Positions 22,943-36,317 of a DNA stretch of 64,000 nt are shown one piece after another (positions within the stretch are counted from its first letter, which is position 1; each line of letters begins with the position of its first letter). This DNA comes from Alviniconcha marisindica (Eukaryota > Mollusca > Gastropoda > Provannidae). The notes under the pieces are model-generated. The model saw only the letters and a program-made list of their open reading frames with translations, searched no databases and had not been told where the DNA came from. The stretch spans positions 81,001 to 145,000 of the forward strand of contig JABMCL010000796.1 in assembly GCA_018857735.1 (NCBI GenBank). Reading direction: 5' to 3'. The position numbers and the translations under genes were made by a program.

Positions 22943-24430
22943 GAACAGTTGTGCCTAGCAAACCTGACACCTGCGTGGACAGACACCCAACTTTTGTGAT
23001 CGTTACAAGAGAACCGTGGAGCTGAAGTCTGCAGTGTGATTTTGCAGTTAGATTTTTTTTAACTGCCGGAAACGCATGTTCATCTCCTCATCAGCACCCA
23101 TGTTTGTGGAGTCAAGCTCTTTGATCCACTCATAAACGCTTGAGGATTTGGAAGAGCTTACCATACACAGAAGCACTGTGGTGTGGAGTGGGAGTGTCTT
23201 CAGTGTAGCAGCATTGTTGGGAGACACTTCAGTGTTGGTTCTGAGACTGTTGGAACAGGTGACTCGGTGTACTGTTAAAGTGTGGTTGATGGATCTACGG
23301 TCTCTTCAGTCCAGTTTGCTGTTTTGAGGTGGAGTCTTGATCAGCAGCATCGTGGTTTGCTTGCAAAAAAACTAAAAAGAAGTAGAACTGTGATGTAGCT
23401 GCTTCCATCTATAACAGCACTGTTGATTGAGGGGGGTCATTGCAAAACCTGTTGATTGACGAGGACCATAGAAAACAGCCTGTTGACGAACGTTATGGAC
23501 AACAAGGAAGCTGTTTTGAATGATTTTTTTGCCGCACAAAGGCTGGCCTTCGCATTTATTACAGTATTTGTGGTGAGAGAGGCGGCGTGCATTGGCCAAA
23601 GTTCAGTGTCTGCTAAGTGAACCAGTGAAACTGTATCATGGACCTACTTGCCTTTTCTACCGATCTGTGACTTGAAATAGTACAATGCTGCGCAGCATTT
23701 CGCGAGAAAGTCTTGTGCGCAGGGGTGGCAGGGACTCCGTTGTGCATCAAAATGGAAATAGTGGCAGCACCCCAGTTCCAAAGAAGCTGACACCTTCCTG
23801 CAACAGTCTTCACCGTCTGCTAGTCTTGATGATGAATTGTAGAGAGTATTTGCTAGGCTGCTGTTGGTGTGAGTTCGTTGGCTTGATACAGCAACAACCA
23901 GAGCTAGCCCACCCACGCTGGATATGTGCCAAGCAGGCTATTCCAGCAGACTTTCCCAATGATCTTGCTTGAAATGAGACTAGTGGAGAGATCATTGATG
24001 GATCATGGGTCACTGCTGAATACTGGAAGTTGAATGTATCAAAGAGCGAGTCTTTTTGTTTTGATTTGATTCTATACACTTGTTGTCACTTATCAACCCG
24101 TTTGTGAGGCAGTGTTCAAACTCCAACATACCTCTTTCACAGAAATCTTTGTGACAGGGACTGACTCTGCAAGCTCTCAAGTCTTATTCCGAAAAAGGGC
24201 AGAAAAGATTTTTTGGGTTAACAGTTTCATTTTGTCCGTCTCCTTTAACAAACATTGTCTGAACAACTCTGCTGCAGTTTTATCGCGGAAATTAAAGAAA
24301 CTTCAACAGGTCTTTTTATGTGTTTATATGATGGATTTATAAACTTTTGTTTTCGTGGCATTTGTTTTTGTACATTATTACTGGCTTGCAGCAAAAACAA
24401 ATAAACATAAAGCTTTTTCACCGTGAAGAT
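22943..24430 (+). other. Probable TAF4 3'UTR
   Basis: The sequence after the stop is largely single-copy with few simple repeats and no exon-like coding. An AATAAA hexamer at 24400-24405 is the first good polyadenylation signal in a suitable setting. Another lies near 24953-24958. The true cleavage site is not visible. Confidence 0.5.
24400..24405 (+). terminator. Candidate polyadenylation signal for TAF4
   Basis: AATAAA about 1.46 kb after the TAF4 stop codon, followed within about 140 bases by GT-rich and G-rich sequence (near 24530-24550). Chosen by position only. Confidence 0.4.
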
Positions 24431-26227
24431 ATTGCAACGGGGAGAAATTCTGCTGTTGTGTCTAGACAGCTTACAGTAATTGTTTTTCACTGATGATTAG
24501 TGCGTAGACAAGGAATTGGTTAGAATGTATTATTGTGGGGGGGGGGGGGGGTAGACTGGTGATACAGTTGTTAAAATGATTTGTTTTAGTTTGGAAAACT
24601 ACACACACACAGACACGTGCAAAGCAGCGGTAGTGGTAGTATGTCTCACCATTTTCACTCAAACAAAGAAAAAAAACGCTCGTGCAGTACAGTCTTACCA
24701 GGAGGTTGTGGATTCAGACCCAAAAATTATAACCTAGCAGTGATTGTCTCCCCCTCCGCAAGAAATTCCGAGGATTGCCAGGATATTAGTATTAAAATGT
24801 TCATGTTATTACTAATACTAGATTCTCAACCCAACATCTTGTACAGATTTAGGTATCAACTGTCGTGCTTCAGCTCAAAGTTGAATATAGAATTGGCAGT
24901 ATATCTGGATTGTTCAACCAATGCTTTTTCACATTTTATCTGGACAGTTTAAAAATAAATGCAAAACTCAAAAACAACAAAGTATGAAGAGCAGAATATC
25001 ATGGTCATTACCAGTAATAATTTGTCTTGACTCTCTGCTATAGTTTGTTTTAGTGTATTCTTTTGTTGATTGCTGTCAGACCCAGTATATGTATGTTGTC
25101 CATTTGATGAATCTCAGAGTAAGATGTACATGTGCAATTGTAAAACAACAACAATTGGGCTTGGTTTCATAAAGTGGTCAGCAGTTGTCTTTTTAAAATA
25201 TTTTTTTATGTTGCAACTTTGTCAGAAAATTCGGACTTCAGAGCTGGCAAGATCTTTGTTTCGTGAAGAGGTCAGAGCCCCATCTGATGTCCTAAATCTG
25301 CACGCCCAAAAGTCATAACTTCTGCCCCCCCCCACCCCGGTTTCCTCATCAAGTCATGCAACACACCATGTTCCCCAGCATCCACTGATGCTCCTGCTTG
25401 GCAGTAAAAAATTCAATCTCTTTACCTTCTGTGGTGGCAGCTTCTTCTTCGATTGTCCGTAGGTCAAGATGCCTCACAGCAGACAATGACCAACATACTG
25501 GTCAGATCTCATAAACTGACCAGCCAATCAGTGGTCATCTACAGCCACATTGCCAAGACTTTGCATAACCTGACTTGTGGTGTAACTCTGATGAAGAAAA
25601 GCCTTGACGAAGCAAAGCCCTGGCAGCAGCTTGACAAAGCGATTGAAGCTTCACCAAACGATGTTGCGGTATATTAAGAACAGCCTTTAGGGTGTTGGGA
25701 TGTGCTCCTAAAAGAACAGCCTTTAGGGTGTTGGCCAAACAACTTGCTGTAAAATGTGCTCATCTTGACAAAGTGGTTGAAGCTTCACCAAGCGACTTTG
25801 CAGTATATTAAGAACAACCTTTAGGGTGTTGGCCAAATGGCTTACTGTAAAATGCGCTCTTGAAACGCAGTCAAAAACATGCATAACATGGCGTCTGGGT
25901 GGTCGTAGGATGAGGAATGGCTGCTTGTTATGGATGGCTTGTGAGTGTCAGAAGTTCCAGTGGCTTTGTGAAGTAAACCCCTTGGGCAGCTTTGTGAAAC
26001 CAAGCCCTAGAGTTTGTTCATGCAGGTTTTGTATTCATCAATGCATTTCCTTTTAGTTCTGATCTGAGTTGCTTAAATTGTAGGCAAAACTAAGCCACGG
26101 AGGAGGAAGAAAATACATAACTGACATCCTGTATTCCTCTGTGTATCTTTTTAATTTCCTCACTTGTCATCTTTATTTTGGGCTGCTTGTGCTGCAGCAG
26201 TTCAGTTGCTTGCACTGTACACACATA

Positions 26228-26270
<43 letters not shown>

Positions 26271-28055
26271 AATCAGAATATTTATTGTCCCAGTACAAGT
26301 TTGCAAGGAAATTTGTCTTCTTGGGCATGCATGCATGCACGCATGCACACACACGCACACACACACATATATATATATATAAACAAACACACACACATTG
26401 TTTACCTGAAATTTCTAGTTTCATTCAAGAGGATATTTGCTTTGGAAAGCCTGCCCTCCACTTCATCTCGCAGGAGTTTTTCCCAGCGTCACGTTTGAAA
26501 CGGTTCCAGTGTTGTTGACCAGTGGTCCTGTCTTGTCCTTTCAAAGTAGATTGTCAACTGCTGCCTGAAAAATGAATGTGTTAGGTTAATGAGTAGCTGG
26601 GGTACCGGTGGTCCTGTCTTGTCCTTTCAAGGTAGACTGTCGACTGCTGCCTGAAAAATGAATGTGTTAGGTTAATGAGTAGCTGGGGCACCATTCAGCA
26701 GTGGCAAAAAACTCAAGTGTTGGTATTTTCTGCTGTGTGTACTCCAAGCAAGATTGTTCAGAGTTTGCATTCATGACTGCAAGTTTTGATGAGCTGGATC
26801 AGATCTTTGTCCTGGGGTGCCCCTTTCGCGGTCGACAGGGTGTTAAAATCCAAGAATTTGTTGCTAGGTGTATTGACTGAATGTTCCTTTCTTTTTTTGA
26901 AAGGGGGGGGGGGGGGGGGGGGTCATTAACCCTTGCTGTTGAACTGAATTTTGAGTACTGTCAGCAGCCCCTTTCAGATGTGTTTTCATTCATGTAAGCT
27001 TTTTCTTCATAGACCTTTGCTGTTCCTGTTAAACTGAATCATTGAGCACGGTCAGCAGCCCCTTTCAGATGTGTTGTCATTCATGTAAGCCTTTCCTTCA
27101 CAGGCAGCTGGTTTTGTGTTGTGGGGTTGTTGTTGTTGTTGGGTGTTGTGTTTTTTTGGAGGGTGGGGGAAGGGGATGCATGAGGTGAATCCCCCTAATG
27201 CTGGTAACTACTGGTATGGTTCATGTATCCACTGTAACGACTGTTTTGTGTCGGTTGGTTTGAGTGTGTGTGTGCGTGTGACTAGCCCACTAGGAGTTGC
27301 ATTGATTTTTGTTGTTGTTGTCCAGAGCTGACCTGGGCTTAATTGAAAACGAACTTTACCCAAAGACACAGAAAAAGGGGGGGGGGGGGGATTTTTGAAC
27401 AATACAAAGTTTGAAATGTCATGATTGTTAAATTAAGTCGGTTTCATTAAGTGATGTTCGATTTTTGGTATTTATAATTGTGAACAAGTTAGTTCGTGAG
27501 ATGCAATTTTGTTTATATATAATAATAGTATTCATGAACGGGTTGTGCTCTAACATCCAGGTGCACTGCACAGCGAGTTAGTAAAAGCAGCAAATGCTGG
27601 TTCACCTCCCAGTCAGGACGTGTCAGTGCCTGTCATTCCATCTTACAGGGTTTGTTCTGTTTTTGTAAGAAGAAGAAAAGTTGTTTTTGTGTGTGTTTTT
27701 TGGACCACATATGGCCTATATATGTCAACGAGTAAAAAAAAAAAAGAAGCGTTTAAGGGTCAGTTATTTTCAGGTCCACATAAAATGCTCACAGCAGCAA
27801 TCTGACCGGCCACAAAACTCCAAGCATGCCCTCCAAATGACCATGCTACTGTCCTCTGCACACTGACACAGCCCCTCCCATCTGCATTGAGCTTCTGTTG
27901 TCAGTGGTTTTGTCCAGGTCCTTTGGTCTGACTCTAAACACCTACTGGTCTTGATTAAATCTCTGTCAGCTGAAGCCCCTTCTGCATGGCATGGAACTCG
28001 ACTTCAAGCAAATGGTAACAGCAATATTAACTTTGTTTGCTTGTATGCCTACTGC
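24431..28055. other. Intergenic DNA with short local duplications
   Basis: No gene is recognised. A unit with AACAGCCTTTAGGGTGTTGG recurs at about 25678, 25713 and (as AACAACC) 25813. A roughly 100-bp direct duplication (GGTGGTCCTGTCTTGTCC ... GTTAATGAGTAGCTGGGG) spans about 26520-26695. A second duplication (GTCAGCAGCCCCTTTCAGAT) spans about 26930-27095. (CA)n lies at 26229-26269, and poly-G runs lie near 24537, 26905 and 27377. Confidence 0.6.
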
Positions 28056-28590
28056 AAAGTCATACATGCTGATCCTGTGCATGCGGGTGTGTCACAATCC
28101 ACTCTAGCACTGTCACAGTGTCAGTTGTCAGTGTATGCCGTAACAGCAGCGTTTTGTTTCCTGTTGTTGCCACAAGAGTAAAACACTGCAGCTTACATGC
28201 TGACCCTGAGCATGCGTGTGTGTCAGAATCCACTCTAGCACCGTTACAGTGTCAGTTGTCAGTGTATGCCGTAACAGCAGCGTTTTGTTTCCTGTTGTTG
28301 CCACAAGAGTAAAACACTGCAGCTTACATGCTGATCCTGAGCATGCGTGTGTGTCACAATCCACTCTAGCACTGTCAGTGTCAGCTGTCAGTGTATGCCG
28401 TAACAGCAGCGTTTTGTTTCCTGTTGTTGCCACAAGAGTAAAACACTGCAGCTTACATGCTGATCCTGAGCATGCGTGTGTGTCAGAATCCACTCTAGCA
28501 CCGTTACAGTGTCAGTTGTCAGTGTATGCCGTAACAGCAGCGTTGTTTCCTCTTGTTGCCACAAGAGTAAAACACTGCAGCTTACTGCTG
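28056..28590 (+). repeat. About 130-bp tandem repeat, 4 copies
   Basis: Four units contain CATGCTGATCCTGAGCATGC, CACTCTAGCAC, GTCAGTGTATGCCGTAACAG and TTGCCACAAGAGTAAAACAC. They are nearly identical, so the expansion is recent. The open frames on both strands (SVYAVTAAFCFLLLPQE) are repeat artefacts. Confidence 0.9.
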
Positions 28591-31500
28591 CTGTTACAGT
28601 TCCTCATCTCTCTCAGTCTGTTTCATGCTGATCTGGAAAACATTCGTGCAAAAGCAAAATCAGTCCAACTGTGACCTGTTGCAAAAGTGAAATCGGTAAG
28701 ACAGTGTTGCTGTTTGTATGTCATGATAGGTTGCTGCTTTTAGCTATTGAAAAATGGGTCATGGAATGGGGGACAGTTCAAGCCCAGCAAGGCCTGGGCA
28801 CTGCTGGGACTACAGTGCTTACTAGATTTATTTGTGTTGGTGGTTTGTCGGGGAACTAGCCTTTCGTTTTTTGCATATATGCATTACGCATCAGATCATG
28901 TGCTCAGCACACAAATGCAGCACAAGTTACAGATCCTTTGTTCATTTTTTCATTTTCATTTTGAAGAGGACTAACGGCATTCATTTTCTCACTTTCTTTT
29001 CGAGGAGGACTAACGGCTGAAGCTGCAAAACAAAAATAAGCAGGAAAGTAGCATAATATTTTGATAATGGAAATGATGGCGGACATTCTTAAAGGAGAAA
29101 GGAAAAGAAGTGGGGAAGGAAAAAAAGAAGAAGAAAACTGTTACGGATGCATTGCACCTGGGATAGGGTGAAAGTGTTGGGTTGTACAGTCACGGTGTTG
29201 TGTCTGCATGTACCTGTGAGTGTCATCAAGGAATTTGTGACAGTGTTTTCCCACCTGCCATTCTGAACCATGTGCTGTTTTGTCACACATTTGCATGCGT
29301 GTGTGGATTTTACATCAAGATAATGGTTTCAGGCAATGTATATGACCTGTGTAACTGCGTGTGTGTATGTGTGCGTGTGTGTGTGTGTGTTAATAATGTT
29401 TGAGAGAATGAGTGTGTTTATGTGTGTAAGTGTGAGGGTTTGTGACTGGGTACGTGTTGCTCAGTCCTGTTCTGTTCTATATACAGTTAAAACACACCGT
29501 ACATCTACTGATTGTAACCATTGTTGTGGTCACACAGTGAGTGTAAATAGTGTACATAATATGTACAATGTTTTCAGTAGCATTTTAGACAGTGTGGCAT
29601 GTAGCAAATATATTGAAATTACTTGGAACGATGGACACAAAAACACCCTTTTTGAAGCTGACATTGTAATTATTGCTGACAAATATTCTGTCAAGTGTCA
29701 TGTCATAACATGTGTAAAGAACTGCAGTGCAGAATGCAATTTTAAACATAATTCATCCTCATTAATGATGCATCATTTCTGGTAAATCATTCTCTGTACC
29801 ATGTACATGTGGGATGTACATAAATTCATATATTGAGAGTGTGTGTTTGAAATCAGTTATTGGGAACCTTTGACATAAAGTTTACATTTCATGACTAATC
29901 ACTTTCCATTGTGTGGTGTGTCAAAGAATTGATTTGCTTTTTATTTGTATATCAGCTATGTTGGACATTTTATGCCTTCACAGAAAACAAAAAGATTTGT
30001 AATGATGTCCAAAAAGTTAAATATTTTGCAACTGCAAGTTTTCATGTGCAGTTGACATATATATATATATATATTAATATTTATGTTTTGTGATACCATT
30101 ATGAATTTGCATGTCATGCAAATGTATTGATATCATTGAGTCTGTCCGCTACCCCCCACCCCCACCAAGGGGGGGAAAATACAGGATCAAAAATCTTTCT
30201 GCCGGTAGACAACTTTAACCTGTTCTCCATAAGATTTCTGTTCCGAGCTGTATTACCTGCACCATGTAAAAGAGGAAATTAAAAAAGTCCTCACTCTTCT
30301 TGGAACTTAAAAGTTTTTAGTTTAGTTTTTAGTTTTCTTACCTGAGCCAGGAAAGTCAGATTTCTTTTTGTCGTTGTTGTAATTATCAAATTAGTTGGTA
30401 TTTATTGTCAGTTTTATCTCTTGGCTTTCATCAGACCCAGACCGTTTGAAGATTTTGGCAAAAGCATTTGTTAAAATAAAATAAAAAAAGAAGAAGAAGA
30501 AAAAGGTCAGACGATGTTGTACTAACCTCATATTTGGTGGGGGGGGTTTTGTGGGGGGTTATCCTTCTTTAAACTGTAATTACAGTTAGGTTGGACTTAA
30601 GGATTGTAGTAAAAACAGGGAAGCTGGCTTCTGACCAAGGATGTTAGGTATTTTTAAAGACTTGACTTCCAAAGGGTACCCCTTAGGGCACATACGCAAA
30701 TAGGTCGCTCGAGATTTGGAGAGGGGTGGAGGCATATGCACATTTTTGACGGATGTGATTGAGTGACATACATGAACTGTAAGACATTCAGATTCATGCA
30801 TTGTGTAATTGACGAGTTAGTTAATTTTGATGACGATGTCTTCTCAGCACCATCCATTCAAACGATGGTTTGGATGGATGCAGTGGTTGCTGACTCAGGC
30901 CAGCACTCCCTTTTCTAAAACAAATTCCGCATTACTCTGCAGGTATACAAATTTACAAGATGGGAACGCTGTGGTGTGACTGCTCTTCACCAACAGACAT
31001 GCAAAAGGCATGAACTAGGAGCTTGGTATCCTGCCTTCAGGTTGTTAAGACAAATTTATTCACAGGTTGTTAAGACCAATTTATTCAGCCGCACAAAATG
31101 CAGACTTCACCAGACAGAAAACTTCAGAAGCGCTATTGTTTGAGCGCCAGCAGCCAAGCTTATCGCTCTGTGCCAGGTTGTAAGCACTGCGTTTGCCAGA
31201 AATCTTCAAATTGATCAGAGCAGACTTGTGATGTTGAATTTTTGAAGGTTTGGGCACTGATGGTTCCACTCAGTCCAGCATGCTATATTATACATAGGGC
31301 CTATACATAGGGCCCTTCACTCTGTTTTGCTTCAGTGAAAGATTCTGCTCTAAGCAATGAATCAAGTGACCTAATAAACTGTTTGGTGCATGGTAATTAT
31401 TAAACTAATAGTTGATTTGGGGATTTTTTTTTCAAATCCCCCTTATAATACAACAATGATATTATGCATTATCTCATTATCCTTTTTCCATGGTGAAATG

Positions 31501-34500
31501 CCTTTGGAAATGTATTTGAAAACAACATCAGAGGACATAAATAGTTGAAACAACATCAGAGGATGTAAATATCTGAAAGCAGTATGTGAGGGAGATCAAC
31601 ATTTTGACTTTTCGTATCTTGCAGAGCAAGTGGCCTTTGTTGTGAGAAGAATGTCATGTTGTGGACTGCGTTGAGCATCAAGTCTACCACTTACCTCTTT
31701 TCCTTCCGCATTTGTAAATAAAGGAGGGGCGGTTTAGGGGCAGTACAATCTACCTTCAGGTACACTTTCTGGGAGTATATAATCATAATTATTTGTGTAA
31801 GCACTTGTTACTTGCTTGGGTAAAATCCACCTACAACAGCAGAAATGACAAGGATTTCAAAGCTCTGTGTATATATTGTAGTTTTATAGTGGGTACATGT
31901 GGCAAGTTGATAAGCACTGTTCTCTTTTACATTCACGGCTGGGGATTTTCCCTTCTTCACCCCTCCCCCCCATCCCTGCATCATCCCCTCACATTGCTTG
32001 GAGGTGTGTAGTGCTGTAATTTATAATATGATGCAGTGATGTGCATCCTGATCTATAAAACATGGAAAATTGCATTGATGTCTGAGAATTTTTAAAAAAA
32101 AGAGGAAAAGAATAGTAATTATACCAGCGATGTTTACAGATGAATACAGTTTTAGGTTTATACAGTGCTTAAGTTTTGCGGTAGATTTTAACATCTTGGT
32201 ATGTTTGCTTCACATCATGCTAGTTTGAAATACATATCAGGGGACTCGGAAAATTTTGAAACAGCTCAAGCTTAGAGATGCGATAAGTGATCTGTTTAGC
32301 TGAACACATTCCTATACCAGCAGGGGAAAAAAGAGAGAGAAAAAACACGGAAAACTGTTGTGCGGGAAATATAGCATAACGCCAGAAGTGTTTCACCATT
32401 CCCAGTGTGTTGAAACTAAGACAAAGTAGGGGGAAAAACACTATGAATATTTTGTTTCCTGGCTATGTTTAACAGAGATGTGTTGTATTTTGAAGGTGAG
32501 GTGAAGATTGTTATAGTCTCTCTCCTTCTCCCCTTCTCTGCCCCCCCCCACCCCCGCACCCCCTTAAATAAAATAAAAAAATCCCTTCCTTAGTATCTTT
32601 TTCTTTCCCCTTCTCTCTGAAGTAGCATTTTGTTAGAGAGTCAGTGGAAAATGCTAGGCTTGCTCACACCCTCACGCCCTTTTGTTCAGTTTTCTGAGTT
32701 GAATCTGGTTGAGCTTTAAAGTACAGTCCTTTTTCTTTTTAACCTCTTTCTCTCCAGTGTTCACACTTCAAGGTTGGGGGGGGGGGGGGGTTGAACCCGG
32801 TGTGTAAGCTTGGCACACACACACCACACACACACACACAATGCACACATGTGCACAGAGAAGAATATGTGCTGTTATTGCTACGTTTTTCTGCTTCTTT
32901 TATAGTTGCTACTGATGTACTGACCAGCATTGCAATGTGTTATCGTGCATCAGGGTCAAGTCATTTACATAGGGGTGATGGCACAGGTCGAAAATGTATT
33001 GCGTCAGGTCATAGCTTTGTACACCAGATACTGAGAATGGCACATTTGTATGCAGTGACTAATTGTTATCCCAGGGACATCAAACTGGAGGGAGGGCAGG
33101 ATGGTGGTACATGGTGGTGGTGTGTGTGTCATTTTGAAAAGCTGTCAGTTTCCACAAGCTTTTCAAGGAATAATTTCAGTGTTTGTGTAGGTTTGACAGC
33201 AAAGACTTTATTGCAACCAAAGTTAAAACATTGAGGCTTTCTGTTCACATAGAATTTTAAAGAACTAGTTCCTTCTCACAAATTTGTTTTCAGTGTGTTA
33301 AACTGCTCTGATGCAGAATGAGCAGAGAAAAGGAAAATTGATTTCTTTTCTTTTTAGCTTTTTAATGCAGAATGGGGAACCTTTTGTAACCAAGTGAAGA
33401 TTCTAGTTTTGTCTTGTCTTCTTCTCTAAGTGCGTAAATACTTGGATGCGGTATGAGCAAAAACACTTAATATATATCTGTTTTTATGCAGAAGGGAGAA
33501 GACATTGCAACAATTGAAGATACTGTTGGTTCTTTCTGCTCGTTTTTTTTCTTTCTTTATCATTATTTTTTCTTGGGTTGTTAGTGTTTCATGTTGAATT
33601 GGCTGAAAAAGAAAGAAAAAAAGATGGTTTTGTATGCAGAACAAGGTGAACAAGGTGAAGTTGGATGTCCTTCCACCTCCACCTTCCCACCTTCCTTTTA
33701 TTGTCTGTTCTTTTCTTTCATTTTTTTCTTCTCTTTTTCTTTCACCAGTTCGCTTTTTCTTTCCACATCTCTCTGAAGTAGCACATGCATGTTGTGTGAG
33801 ATTCAGGTTAAAATACTATGCCTTCCACTCCCACCCCTGTTTTTGCCACCACAAGTCAAGGTTCAGTTACACTCATAACATGCAGCAGCTTTGTGTGGTT
33901 TTGTTTTCCACGGAAATGTATGACCCCTTCTTAAACTACACGAATGCGTGCAAGCAGCACAGTTGTCCGAAATAGGTTCTGCACTTGCAGCGTCTCCTTC
34001 CTCCCTCGCCCCCTTCCTTCCCTCGGTTGCGGGGGGCTGATATTGTGTTTTGATACATGCGGTCTGTTGCCCGTCACCATTGACTGTGGCAGAGGTGAGT
34101 TGCCCATTCAGTTTTACCAGCACACGTTTTCAACGCTGGTTCCTCGCAGCCTCATCAGCCACCACCTCCATTGTGTCTGCATACATAGTTCACCTCATTA
34201 TGACCATGAAGTTGTACAACACATTAACTTATTCAGTGTAGAAAGATGCTTTTTTATGTTAGTAATTCATGCCCATCATGTCCACATCATCTGTATATTA
34301 ACATTGTACATACCAGAGACTTCTACTGAATTTAGACTATGGAATCAGCACCTTTCTAGTAAAGGAATAAATTATGTGATGATGATTGAACATGAAACTG
34401 TGTAAGGATGTATGTGTGTGATTTGCGTGTGTGTGTGTGGTTTTAGAGCACTGAAGGAAATGTCTTTAAACATGCATTTCAAGATCCTTTGTCAGTTGTT
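28591..34500. other. Intergenic DNA, AT-rich, no gene recognised
   Basis: This stretch is mostly single-copy and A/T-rich. The longest open frame (29336-29785, 149 codons) has no family resemblance and starts inside a TG tract. Pumilio-like TGTANATA motifs occur at 29542, 29551 and 29811, and AATAAA occurs at several points. It could include alternative long 3'UTR of TAF4, but nothing proves it. Short poly-G/C runs and a small AT run (30057-30073) are present. Confidence 0.5.
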
Positions 34501-34504
34501 CTTC

Positions 34505-34587
34505 CTCACTAGGTCATCACAGACTGTTAGCTGGGTGAGACTTTGCATGTGCAACTGTCTTGCCCCCCTCCCTCACACACACACACT

Positions 34588-34633
<46 letters not shown>

Positions 34634-34760
34634 GACTGTTAGCTGGGCAAGACTTCACATGGGTAACTGTCTCCCCTCCCTCCCTCCCTCCCACACACAC
34701 ATGCACTCACCAACTGTTAGCTGGGTGACACTCTGCATACATTTGCAACTGTCTCGCCTC

Positions 34761-34819
<59 letters not shown>

Positions 34820-35049
34820 TGCATGCACACACACACATACCGAATGTTAGCTGGGTGAGACTTTTCATGTGCAACTGTCTTGCCCCCCTCCCCCACACAC
34901 ACACACACACACACTCACACACTGACTGTTAGCTGGGTGAGACTTTGCTTGTGTAACTATCTCCCCTCCGTCCTTCACACACACACACACACGCACACAT
35001 CGACTGTTAGCTGGGTGAGACTTCGCATGTGTAACTGTCTCCCCTCCCT

Positions 35050-35092
<43 letters not shown>

Positions 35093-35167
35093 CACACACA
35101 CACATGCACACACCAACTATTAACTGGGTGACACTCTGCATACATTTGCAACTGTCTCACCTCCCTC

Positions 35168-35202
<35 letters not shown>

Positions 35203-35274
35203 TTGCATGTACACACACATACACCAAATGTTAGCTGGGTGAGACTTTGCATGTGCAACTGTCTCACCTCCCTC

Positions 35275-35317
<43 letters not shown>

Positions 35318-35700
35318 GACTGTTAGCTGGGCGAGACTGCATGTGTAACTGTCTCCCCTCCCTCCCTCACACACACACACACACACAAGCACACATTGAC
35401 TGTTAGCTGGGTGACACTTTGCATAGCATACATTTGCAACTGTCTCACCTCCTTCCCTCACACATACACACGCACCCCCCCCCCCCCCCAAAATCACACA
35501 TACGCACACCGTCACATACACACACATACATGCGTGCGCATGCACGCACGCACTGAGTGTCAGCTGGGTGAGACTGCATATGCAACTGTCTCACCTGCCT
35601 CCCTTCCTCACACACACACACACACACACACTTTGCATATATGTGCAACTGTCTCACCTCCCTCCCTCCCTCACACACATACACACGCACACATGCACAT
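34505..35700 (+). repeat. Composite minisatellite/(CA)n array
   Basis: About ten units of 70-130 bp each combine ACTGTTAGCTGGGTGAGACT, TTGCATGTGCAACTGTCTC and CCTCCCTCCCTC with a (CA)n tract of 8-30 repeats. The unique segment is well conserved while the CA tract varies in length, so microsatellite and minisatellite have grown together. Confidence 0.9.
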
Positions 35701-36317
35701 TAAGACCACCAATACATACTGCACATGAAGCATGCCCTACCACTGAGACAGCTCCATGCTAACTTCAGCAGTAGTAGTCCTATGGTAGAGCTCCACATTC
35801 AAAACACCAAAGAGGAAGACTTTCAAATACACAGATCTCATGGTAGTTGAAAAACTTGGCTGCAGAATTTTCGTCAGTCTCAAGAATCTCGGTAGCAACA
35901 CTGCAACAAGTAGCTTTCCCAATAGTAAACAATCCTCTTGGAGCAGTTTCCAAAGAAGGAGGAGAAATAAACAAAGACAAAAAAACAAAAAAAAAAAAAA
36001 AATCCGGCTGTCAGCTCAGTTCTCTCTGTGCAATGCTCCAGGCAACAACAACAAAATGGCTAAACACAATAGAAACAGCAACTGGCATTAAAGATTTCAT
36101 TTATCTCAGTTCAGCAAAGTCTAACAATATCTGCACCTGAGCTGGGTGCGAAATAATTATGTTAATTATAATAAATGTTTTGAGTTGTGTAATGCATTAT
36201 GTTAGTCACCGAAAGAATCCATGTCCACACTCAGATTTCACTGCAGTCTAGTATCTCTGAAAAAAACAGACCCACAGTTTTTAAGGCCAGGAGGAACTGC
36301 CCCAGAAGCGACCACTG

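Noticed and set aside
25453..25677. Exon with tetratricopeptide-like helix (KSLDEAKPWQQLDKAIE)
   Set aside because: Short, single, with the surrounding sequence locally duplicated and no family match.
28056..28590. CRISPR-like array
   Set aside because: The repeats are contiguous without unique spacers, and the DNA is animal nuclear. The same applies to the other arrays in the window.
29336..29785. 149-codon open frame
   Set aside because: No domain, starts in TG-repeat sequence, and no splice-site or promoter context supports it.
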